A stretch of DNA of 36,565 bases from positions 1 through 36,565 of the IMG/VR virus record IMGVR_UViG_3300030331_002896; one strand, given 5' to 3'. Source of the DNA: a virus. The notes beneath the pieces were generated by a model that worked only from the letters and a program-made list of their open reading frames with translations, ran no database searches and was not told the DNA's origin. Numbering within the stretch: the stretch's first letter is position 1; each line of letters opens with the position of its first letter. The position numbers and the translations under genes are program-made. Shown here one piece after another: positions 11,970 to 19,900 of this stretch.

Positions 11970-14174
11970 CGTCTCCTCCTTTTTATCACGGCCATCACAG
12001 TGGGCGCGTTGACTGAATCCTTTGGGGTTGTCACAATCAATGGACTTCTTGTACTTGTCAGACCAATCCTCGTTCTTCTCTTTGGTCTTCTTCTTCATCT
12101 GATTGATATACTTGCGATACACGGCAGCTTCGGATGTCTTACCCATCTCTCTCGCCCTCTGTTCCATGGCGATGGCAGCCTGAATCTTGTGTGCATGTGA
12201 TCGATCAGATCTCTTGATCTTGGCAACGGATGACTTCGCGGTCTCTACGTCCTTGAATCCAAGACCGTGAATCGTACCCTTGGGGTTCTCATCGGTGTAT
12301 AGATCCGAATGCTTCTTGGAGTTCGCGGGTTGACCAGGCTTGCGAGGAATGCGAGGATTGTTCTCGTCCTGTATACCCTTCTTCTTGGGGTCTTTATCGA
12401 TACGGTTCGAGACGTTGATCGGCTTGTTTCCGGTTCCGGGACGATCGGTGTCGGGATCCTTCGCACGTTTGCGTCGAACGGCATTTGCGATTGCCTTCTT
12501 ACCACCCTGCGCTCGCAGTTTCGCGGCCTTCTGTCTCGAAAGACACTTGGGTTTACCTTCGCCCTTCTTCGCGTCTCCGCACTTACCGATTCTTTCGCCC
12601 TTGGTGTTGTATCGATCCCATCCGGGTTTACCGCCGGCGGACTGACCATGAAACCACTTACCCAGACCGGAGTCACGGTATACCTCATCGACCTCTTCCG
12701 TAGCAAAGTAAGGCAGTTTATCTCCAGTTTTTGCATCTGGATCTAACACGATGATCGCCTTTCTATGTCTTGAAACTTCCTTCTCTGCATTTTTACTGGT
12801 GAGGTTGGAGGCAACCACTTTGCCCTTGGGGTCAACTATGCAGAATACATCACTTCTTCGTTCCTGTATATCTTCGTTCTTTGGTACACAGTTGGGAACT
12901 CTCTTCCCACCCTTCATCTTGTACCCTCTCTGCACATGGGTACTCCAGCACTCGTTGATCTCTTCACCGAGAATCATAGAACGCAGAGATCTCACGACAG
13001 TCACGGCCTGTTGCTGTTTGTCTGAGCTCGAGAGAAGACTACTCACCGCAGGAATGGCGAGTAGAGTCGAGGCGGCCTTCTTGAGTTCAAATTGGGCAGT
13101 TGACTTGATCTTCTTGATAACCGCCGGCATTCTCCTGAGTTTCATGATGATGTCACGAACACCTTCGTCGAGAACTTCTTCACTCAGGAAGTCCACGATC
13201 TCTTCATAGTTGTTGTATGACTTATCGCCAGCACGACTCTTCTTGTTCTTCACCCATGCGTCGATGTACATGGGACGATTTATTCCCTTGTTGCCGTACT
13301 CAGGACCAGCATCAACAATATCTCTCAGTGCTTTCTTTTGTGATCTGGTTAGTTTCTTCATGTTGACTTCAACATCAATCTCGCGTGAGTTGTTTCGTAC
13401 TCTTGCCCACCCCTTTTCGTGTGGTGCATCGTAGACAACTTTACCCATATTATCTGGTGCAGTCTTACCGAAATACTTGGTGAAGTTTGCAGCGACCCAA
13501 TCATAGTGAGTGTATGGGTGACCCTTGGGGTGTGTGATTTCTTTGCGATCATTCATGTCATAGATCTTACCCTTGGGGTCGATCCAGAGTGTGTGACCAA
13601 ACTTACCCTCATTGAGTTGCGTCCACTCGCGGAACATGGCCATGGTGGAACCGATCTCGGTCTTCTTGGGAACCTTACCAGTCTTGAGGTAGGTCTTCCA
13701 CGATCCTTCGTCCGAGATTAGTTGAGGTACATCATCGTGTAGAATGTCACCCATCTCCAGAAACTCGATCTGTTCCCATGCGAATCTCTTCGCAAGAACC
13801 TTCGCGGCAGGCAGGATGTTTCTATTGTATGCTCTGGGGGCCTCAATGGAACTCGTACCCTTGTTCAGAACGACTCGGACCCATCCCTGCGAATACATGT
13901 ATTCGTCGATCTGATCATCGCGGTCGAACCGACCAACCTTCACATCCTGAAGTAGATCCTTTGTCTCGTCGTCCTCTGGTTCAAATCCATCCATACCCTT
14001 TGCGATGATCTTCAATAGATCATGTTCGGTCATCCCATACTTCTTGGGGTTGTTCACAACGTGTTCCGTGTGATACGGACGAATGTGACTCTTGGGTTTC
14101 CAGAGGATGATCTTCCTCTTCTTCCCATGAATCCACCCCTTGAGGTTTACATTTGTACCTTCAAACAGACTCAT
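11478..14174 (-). CDS. Large mosaic virion-interior-type protein, 898 aa
   Basis: This is a basic protein built of modules. Residues ~30-300 hold two related W-R-containing segments and the phrase KFGHTLWIDPKGKIYD. Near 405-433 is ECWSTHVQRGYKMKGGKRVP then NCVP; near 503-580 GKWFHGQSAGGKPGWDRY then GKCGDAKKGEGKPKCLSRQK; near 635-690 HGLGFKDVETAKSS; near 705-733 SIDCDNPKGFSQRAHC. Then comes a DUF5872-like YPSAYANAWASKHYKSKGG (~770-790) and a DUF6321-like SFCARM...ALRKWDC C-terminus (867-898). These modules recur, from memory, in marine T4-like phages and some giant viruses. A capsid-targeting-like leader MKSFNQYLQE occurs internally at residue 736, with its own ribosome-binding site. It overlaps the upstream gene by ATGA. 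Confidence 0.78.
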   Translation of the reverse strand: MSLFEGTNVNLKGWIHGKKRKIILWKPKSHIRPYHTEHVVNNPKKYGMTEHDLLKIIAKGMDGFEPEDDETKDLLQDVKVGRFDRDDQIDEYMYSQGWVRVVLNKGTSSIEAPRAYNRNILPAAKVLAKRFAWEQIEFLEMGDILHDDVPQLISDEGSWKTYLKTGKVPKKTEIGSTMAMFREWTQLNEGKFGHTLWIDPKGKIYDMNDRKEITHPKGHPYTHYDWVAANFTKYFGKTAPDNMGKVVYDAPHEKGWARVRNNSREIDVEVNMKKLTRSQKKALRDIVDAGPEYGNKGINRPMYIDAWVKNKKSRAGDKSYNNYEEIVDFLSEEVLDEGVRDIIMKLRRMPAVIKKIKSTAQFELKKAASTLLAIPAVSSLLSSSDKQQQAVTVVRSLRSMILGEEINECWSTHVQRGYKMKGGKRVPNCVPKNEDIQERRSDVFCIVDPKGKVVASNLTSKNAEKEVSRHRKAIIVLDPDAKTGDKLPYFATEEVDEVYRDSGLGKWFHGQSAGGKPGWDRYNTKGERIGKCGDAKKGEGKPKCLSRQKAAKLRAQGGKKAIANAVRRKRAKDPDTDRPGTGNKPINVSNRIDKDPKKKGIQDENNPRIPRKPGQPANSKKHSDLYTDENPKGTIHGLGFKDVETAKSSVAKIKRSDRSHAHKIQAAIAMEQRAREMGKTSEAAVYRKYINQMKKKTKEKNEDWSDKYKKSIDCDNPKGFSQRAHCDGRDKKEETMKSFNQYLQEKNKPTNPKLWAASIAAAKRKFDVYPSAYANAWASKHYKSKGGSWTKSKSESVEEGCGCNGTSEEAKSPAWQRKAGKNKEGGLNAAGRKSYERENPGSDLKAPVSAKTAKKNPDGKAAKRRKSFCARMGGMPGPMKDEKGRPTRKALALRKWDC

Positions 14175-15322
14175 TTAGTACCAAGTTCCTTCTTCAACTT
14201 AGCGAGATTGTCCACTCTCATCTTCTTGAATTTGGCAGGGATCTTTGGACCCATATTCTTGATTGCTTTCTCTGCGTCTCTGATGCAGAGATCGACCGCC
14301 TTCTTGGTTATTCCGGTGACATTGTTTGCATCTAGATGAGGACCACCAGAGTGACCGAAGGAGTTCGCCATGATGGCAAGTTCTGCTTTGGACTCTTTGG
14401 ATAGTTTCTTGATTCTAGGATCGGGCCCGGGACCATAAACTCTTTTAGATTCACCGACATCTTTCTTACCGGGCATGTCTCTTCTCTTGGTGACAGTGGT
14501 CTTACCACCGGGACCAACGGACCTGACCTCATATCCAATCTTCTTCTTGGGGTCGAGTTTGATCTTGATCTTTGGTGCTTCGAAGACCTTCTTCATGCGT
14601 GGACCTTCGTCGGTGCTGATGATCTTACCACCGAACTTCTTCATGATCTTTGACATCTGTTGGTGAGCTCTTGTTGGGCTACCAACGCCTGCCTGTTGTG
14701 GACCGTGAACGGTAACCTTACCGTCCTTGGTTCCAGTGGCAGAACCGAGTCGAAGTCGAACGATCTGAGACATGAACTTCTGAGCGGTTTCTTTATCTGC
14801 AAACTCCATCTCAAACTTCTCGGTAACCTCTTCAACCTCTTCCTTGAAGGTGCCGCGAATGGTTCCCTTCTTATCCTCGATAGCGATGGTGCCACCAGGC
14901 CCGATATCCTTACGCATCGTCTTGACGATGGCGGGAAGCATGTTTCGCATCTTGGTGGTTTCTTGCTTGATTACCTTCTTGTTTCTGATGGCAACAACGG
15001 TGAAGGGGCCGTCCATATCGGTGAGACCCTTGACGATATCCTTGGACTTTGCTTCTTCGAGTTCAGTGGACTCCTTCACACTTACACGATTCATTGGGCC
15101 CTTGAATGTGTCACCTTTGTCGTTCTTGATATGAACCATGTTACCTTGAATTTTAATGACTCTACCAACGACACCAGTACCACCCCTTGTCCCATGTCCG
15201 AGGTGAACAGTATCACCTACCTTTACATCAGACTTTGCTTCACCGATGTTCATGTCAGCGAGTTCGGGATCGTATTCTGGGTTTTTGGTGGGATCATTGA
15301 CGTAATTACGGAAGGATTTCAT
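14171..15322 (-). CDS. Basic virion-interior-type protein with MKSF leader, 383 aa
   Basis: It starts MKSFRNYVNDPTKNPEYDPE and has candidate prohead-protease sites at NIGE|AKS (after residue 28) and ELEE|AKS (after residue 90). Between them lies a KOW/SH3-like segment (DVKVGDTVHLGHGTRGGTGV, then VIKIQGNMVHIKND). Later regions: an FTVVAIRNKK segment, an EFADKETAQKFMSQIVRLRL helix pattern and a Lys-rich C-terminus. No catalytic motif is seen. The leader, cleavage sites and basic composition resemble T4 internal/core proteins. A TATAAATA promoter lies 31 nt upstream and it is coupled (ATGA) to the 898-aa gene. Confidence 0.72.
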   Translation of the reverse strand: MKSFRNYVNDPTKNPEYDPELADMNIGEAKSDVKVGDTVHLGHGTRGGTGVVGRVIKIQGNMVHIKNDKGDTFKGPMNRVSVKESTELEEAKSKDIVKGLTDMDGPFTVVAIRNKKVIKQETTKMRNMLPAIVKTMRKDIGPGGTIAIEDKKGTIRGTFKEEVEEVTEKFEMEFADKETAQKFMSQIVRLRLGSATGTKDGKVTVHGPQQAGVGSPTRAHQQMSKIMKKFGGKIISTDEGPRMKKVFEAPKIKIKLDPKKKIGYEVRSVGPGGKTTVTKRRDMPGKKDVGESKRVYGPGPDPRIKKLSKESKAELAIMANSFGHSGGPHLDANNVTGITKKAVDLCIRDAEKAIKNMGPKIPAKFKKMRVDNLAKLKKELGTK

Positions 15323-15351
15323 ATGCAGGGACTCCAGATTTGGTGTTTACC

Positions 15352-15370
15352 TTATTTATAGAATAAATAA
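15352..15370. promoter_or_regulatory. Bidirectional late promoter (near-perfect palindrome)
   Basis: TTATTTAT-AGA-ATAAATAA: the minus strand reads exact TATAAATA (15360-15353) toward the 383-aa gene, and the plus strand reads AATAAATA (15362-15369, one mismatch) toward the gene at 15410. Two late promoters share one 19-bp palindrome. Confidence 0.6.
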
Positions 15371-15409
15371 TTTGTCTACATATAGTACTCATGGGGAGAA
15401 TGAAACACA

Positions 15410-15697
15410 ATGGCATCATCAAGTAGTTCAAGGACGAATGTCGCAACACTAGTGGGATGGGCGCTTACTCTCTTAGCTCTTGTCTGGCAAGTAGCAGTAA
15501 AAGACGCAACTTACTCATTAGAAATCGAATCACTCAAAGGTGACATACGGGAACTCGAAACGCGAGTTGGTGTCGCAGAGGAGTTTCGAGTAGAACTTCA
15601 ATCTAACCTGGCAGAGATCAAGACTGATCTTGTTTGGATTAGACAACAATTACAAGACAACGCGATTGCGATTCGCGGAATCAGTGAAAGGGATTAG
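15410..15697 (+). CDS. Membrane-anchored coiled-coil protein, 95 aa
   Basis: GGGGAG precedes ATG 15410. A Ser-rich N-terminus is followed by one membrane helix (VATLVGWALTLLALVWQVAV, ~11-30) and a coiled coil (~37-90: LEIESLKGDIRELETRVGVA, then RVELQSNLAEIKTDLVWIRQ). It has the same layout as the 87-aa protein at 11172. Possible roles include holin/antiholin-like lysis control or a trimeric membrane stalk. It is the first gene of a small plus-strand operon. Confidence 0.65.
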   Translation: MASSSSSRTNVATLVGWALTLLALVWQVAVKDATYSLEIESLKGDIRELETRVGVAEEFRVELQSNLAEIKTDLVWIRQQLQDNAIAIRGISERD

Positions 15698-15699
15698 AC

Positions 15700-15954
15700 A
15701 TGCCACTCAGTACCATCGGCGGAAGAGATTATTATACGAACGCAGTAGAAGTCACCATCACTAACAGTGCCTTTTCGGATGTCCCCCCAACCACCAAAGC
15801 AATTTATTTTGCAACTGCTGATGATTATGATATCAAATTTGACAATGGTGTGGAAATTGAGTTATCACCCACAGCCGGTCAGATAACAAACATCATACCT
15901 TCCCAGATAAGAGCAGGCGGTTCCAGTAACCGAACAATCCACTACCTGTTTTGA
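15700..15954 (+). CDS. Small beta-rich protein A of a three-gene set, 84 aa
   Basis: It starts 2 nt after the coiled-coil gene. The opening YYTNAVEVTITNSAFSDVPP, then KAIYFATADDYDIKFDNGVE and a C-terminal aromatic end, forms a beta-sandwich-like pattern. It shares an opening phrase (aromatic-x-x-A/V-V-E-[LV]-T-[IV]) and similar strand spacing with the next two genes, suggesting paralogues. Small repeated beta proteins next to tail-type genes are often virion decoration or tip proteins; this is inference. Confidence 0.6.
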   Translation: MPLSTIGGRDYYTNAVEVTITNSAFSDVPPTTKAIYFATADDYDIKFDNGVEIELSPTAGQITNIIPSQIRAGGSSNRTIHYLF

Positions 15955-15959
15955 GGTGA

Positions 15960-16238
15960 ATGATGGCGTTAGATCTCACAACAACAAAACAAGACGGAAT
16001 CGCCTACGATTCGGCGGTAGAACTTACCATTTCAGCTGGGACCACCTCAATTAAACTACCTACGAAGATGAAAGCATTCAAGATTCACCCCACCACAGCC
16101 TCGGCTTTAATTATGAATTTTCAAAGTAGTCAAATGACTCTAATATTAGATGCGGACGATGACGATGGAAAAATCATACCGTTCAGACCCGAATCTATAT
16201 TTTGTTCGGCAGAACTGACCATAGAAATGTTATTCTAG
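15960..16238 (+). CDS. Small beta-rich protein B of a three-gene set, 92 aa
   Basis: Tandem ATGs sit at 15960 and 15963 with GAGG just upstream. The opening GIAYDSAVELTISAGTTSIK and the later KAFKIHPTTASALIMNF parallel the opening strands of the neighbours on either side. The acidic loop DADDDDGK could bind metal. It ends in a beta strand (AELTIEMLF) like protein A (TIHYLF). It belongs to the same operon, with no membrane segment or catalytic motif. Confidence 0.6.
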   Translation: MMALDLTTTKQDGIAYDSAVELTISAGTTSIKLPTKMKAFKIHPTTASALIMNFQSSQMTLILDADDDDGKIIPFRPESIFCSAELTIEMLF

Positions 16239-16248
16239 GAAAATAACC

Positions 16249-16638
16249 ATGAGAAGCGCACCAGAAAGATTCACTAACGTTGTAGAACTTACAGTCCATG
16301 CTGTCAGCGGAACTGTTCAAGATGAACTGCGTGGCTCTGATATACCGGCAGACGTTCAAGCCATCCTATTCAAAATGCCCACGGCCGGTAAAGCAGTATT
16401 ACGAGAAATCTCTGATTACGTAGGGAGCGCTGCCCCCAGTATTGGTGGTCAAGCTACCATTGCAGCCGGCGGAAAAGGTCTAAGGTTCCTTCAAAACAGG
16501 AAAACACCAAGAACGCCCGTTCTCCTAAAAAGTGTAAGACATGCCGCCGGGGAAGTGGTGGTAAGACCAATACCACCAGCAGATGGTTCATATAGGTTCC
16601 GAGCCGCATCGGTCACAGTTTTCGGTTTGATTCCCTAA
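16249..16638 (+). CDS. Beta-rich protein C of a three-gene set, 129 aa
   Basis: The largest of the three. It begins ERFTNVVELTVHAVSGTVQD like the other two, then QAILFKMPTAGKAVLREISD, a Gly/Ala-rich loop (SIGGQATIAAGGKG) and a closing strand (YRFRAASVTVFGLIP). It probably arose from the same ancestor with an insertion. Its stop overlaps by 4 nt the stop of the convergent 104-aa gene. Confidence 0.6.
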   Translation: MRSAPERFTNVVELTVHAVSGTVQDELRGSDIPADVQAILFKMPTAGKAVLREISDYVGSAAPSIGGQATIAAGGKGLRFLQNRKTPRTPVLLKSVRHAAGEVVVRPIPPADGSYRFRAASVTVFGLIP

Positions 16639-16949
16639 ACCGGTTCTTCTTCGTAATGAACCTCTAGAACTCCGATAGGAAGTTCACCATTGTAAAACTC
16701 AATCTTATTGACACCCAAGTGTTGAAGAAGAGCTAAAGCTCTGTCTTGATTCTTATCTAGATACTCATGAACACCAACGTATAAAACGTGCATTGCATTC
16801 TGCTCTGCAGCAGTGTCATCAGGGAATTTCTTCAATACATCAACATAGTATTTCATTATGGAACTTATAACTCCATAATCTTGTGGAATAAGAACATGAA
16901 TTATCTTGGAACACGATTCAGCGAACTCTTGTACATTTCTAACAATCAT
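16635..16949 (-). CDS. Hypothetical helical protein, 104 aa
   Basis: The start is taken at ATG 16949 (MIVRNVQEFAESCSKIIHVL) because GGAG lies 8 nt before it; an in-frame TTG at 16961 contains that site. The protein is mostly helical with a C-terminal strand pair (KIEFYNGELPIGVLEVHYEE). No family is recognised. A CATAAATA late-type element lies 20 nt upstream, overlapping the stop codon of the 1464-aa gene. Confidence 0.62.
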   Translation of the reverse strand: MIVRNVQEFAESCSKIIHVLIPQDYGVISSIMKYYVDVLKKFPDDTAAEQNAMHVLYVGVHEYLDKNQDRALALLQHLGVNKIEFYNGELPIGVLEVHYEEEPV

Positions 16950-16968
16950 ATAAATCTCCAATTCAATT

Positions 16969-16976
16969 TATTTATG
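16969..16976 (-). promoter_or_regulatory. Late-type promoter CATAAATA
   Basis: One mismatch from TATAAATA on the minus strand, overlapping the stop of the 1464-aa gene and 20 nt before ATG 16949. Confidence 0.5.
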
Positions 16977-19900
16977 CACCCGTAATCCCATTCGGAGCAG
17001 CGTGACTCGCTAGTGTGCATATAACGTCATCGATTTCCGCGACCTGATTCGAGTCTGACCCACTAAAAGAGGAGAAGTATACTCTACTATTGAACCCACC
17101 ATTGGTCTTGTCGTGTATTCTACTACACGCTCCAAGATATGGTTTGTCAATATCAGCGTTTGTAGCGCAAATAAGGTCTGCATCGTCTCCTGTAAAACCA
17201 AAGACCTCAAGGGAAGCATCATATGGTCTAATATTCAAATTAATCGGGTCAGAAAATGTGCTTCCCAACATACTAGCGACACCGCCGGTTGCCCTAATCT
17301 GTAGGGTGTCACCATTCTGGGAAATTAATGTAAAGTATCCACCCGCTTCGATACCGGGATGACCACCAAATCCGGCTGAGAGTCCGTCTCTCCATGCAAA
17401 CACAGCGTCGAACATCTTAGTATCGTTCAATATTTCAATTCCACCAGCAGAGGAGACTGGATAATATCCTGAGTTAATTTGGGGGAAGTGCGTATCAGTG
17501 GCTTGCCTTTGGTAGTCAGAGAATGGACTCTTCATGGAACACGCAGTCCAACCATTATTTAAGTTATCATTACCCACTTGGGATGGTATGATTAAACTCT
17601 CCTCGCCCGGAACGAAACCCCCGATATCGTTTTTTACATGTCTTGAGAAACTAGAACTAGAGGAATTGAGAAAATCAGCGTTCGGTTGTGTATATCGATT
17701 GTCTCCTAGATTCGCTCCTTCATCGCCCGCGTTTTTCCCGGTTTCCATTTGTTGGGATAGGACGGTCCCATCCGTGACATCATAGTCCGGATACCATCCG
17801 TGTTCATGTTTAACCCACCCGGCCGGGCCGATACCCGATGTCCATCCACACTCGTCAATACCTCTACTCAACTGTTCGTGGGTTCTATACCACCAACCAT
17901 TCCCGTTGAACTGGTAAGTTGAAGTCGCGTTTGACCCATCACTTGCAGGGAAAGATCCAGCGCTTGGCGGTCTATAAAAAGCAGTACATCCTGCGAACTT
18001 AGAACTAATTGTCGAAATACCTTGTGAGGAAATGTCCAACAGACAGTGACTAGCAGCTAAGTATTGCCATCCACGGTACTCACAATTACTGATCATATCT
18101 AAAACTTTACCCGTCTGCTGATAGGGGAGATCCAGAACTTTAGCGGTAGTTGCGCTATTTGTATCCGATCCGCTATTGTAAAGTCTCTGGGCGTGATGAG
18201 AACTGTATTGATCAGATTGATTTGAGTCGGGAGTGGTTGCTCCGGTGGCTTGACTGCCATCGGGATTTAAGTATAAAGTTTTGTCATTTCGATCGCCCTT
18301 TTGTCTCCAAGATATATCCCTACCAAAACCACCATAGAGAAATCCATTGGCATTACCAATACCGGTCACTTCATTTAGATCTGACAGACTGACCGTGGGT
18401 TGACCATAGGTATCTACGGTTTTTGGACCAGCATAAAGGTATCCCCCCACTATATTAAGTGGGTAGTAGGATAGAATTGAAGGACTGGGCATGATACCAT
18501 CCACGACATCAGAACCTAGTAGGCCACCACGATGACCAACTGCGGAATCTGATTCCCATCTATCCATGCCGTGATATCTTTGGTTTTGTTCGTATGGTCT
18601 AGTAGCGTCTCTAAATAGTCCATAATTAACTCTAGCTGTACCATTCACATCGTTGGCGCCGCCGGACTCGTTGAATTCTTGTGGGCAAGTATTTGATCTC
18701 TCCCCACCGCGCCCAGTCCCAGCTGGTTCCTGTAGTCGTTCGACAATTTGAAATTTTCGAACACCATCTCCGACTGTCCACTCGGGCCTGAAGTTTGCAC
18801 CACTGTAATAACATGGGTATTGAGATGTAGGTAGACCACTGGGGCCATGATCATCTTCGTCATCTGAACGAGGGAGTTGGGAAAGTAACGTCGTTACTGA
18901 GAAAACTCTTTGTTCCGGTTGGAAGACCGAACCGGTTATTGGTTCGATGTTCTCACCGATCCCGGCACCACCGAACCCACGATCTGGGAGACCGGGGGCC
19001 CCGATCCCGAAGAGTTCAGATTGGATTTTATCAAGTTCTGCATTTGTCCAATAAGTGGATCCGGCATATTTTTCAGTGCCCGGCTTGTACGCTGCTGAGT
19101 TACCAGCCCCCACCCACAACCAATTACTTAAGACTGTAAATCTGGGGTTTAACCAAGAACAGTTCTGTCTGCCTATCATCGAACACCAACCCATCCCACA
19201 ATATCCAGTGAGTCCCATCGGGTTAGATTGTAGGTGAGTAGCTGATGGGTTAGCGGATCCGGGTGTCTGATTCGGCGGAGCTTCTATACCGTTCGTCAAA
19301 ACTTCATTGAAAGATGGCAGGGTTCCTCCTGTCCAGACACTATCAGGTTGACGATAAAACTCGTTTAGTTTTACAGCCCCCCAACTATTCATATATCCTC
19401 TATTTGTTATGTTTTCTCTAGCTTCCTTTGCGTATCCAAAGAAACCGGGGGGTGTAATAAAGTTTCCAAATAACTGTGGGTGTTGTTGACCTCTGATCGT
19501 TATGGGAGCAGTGGTTTGTGGGGTTATAGACCCCCTAAATCTTAGTTGATCATCGATGGCACCGGCCGGCGATTCGAAAGCGAAGCTGTCACTGTTTCCA
19601 TGTATGATATCAAACATGGGTCCACTAAACCAACTGTGATAATTTGACGCAGGATATACACTAAATGCGACACCCTCATTGGCAACACTAAGTGAAGCGG
19701 CATTAATAGCAACTCTGTCTATGAAGTTGTCAGTCCAAGGAGCAAAGAAAGATCTAGCTATTCCAGTTGAAATTATTGGCAGGTCGAACAACTCCTCTGA
19801 CCTGACACCTATTCTATTAACGGCTTCTCTAGCAAAGGGAGTTCTTGCATTTTCGATAGTTGGATTGACCACCAAATCTCCGGTATTGGAGGGTTGAGGG

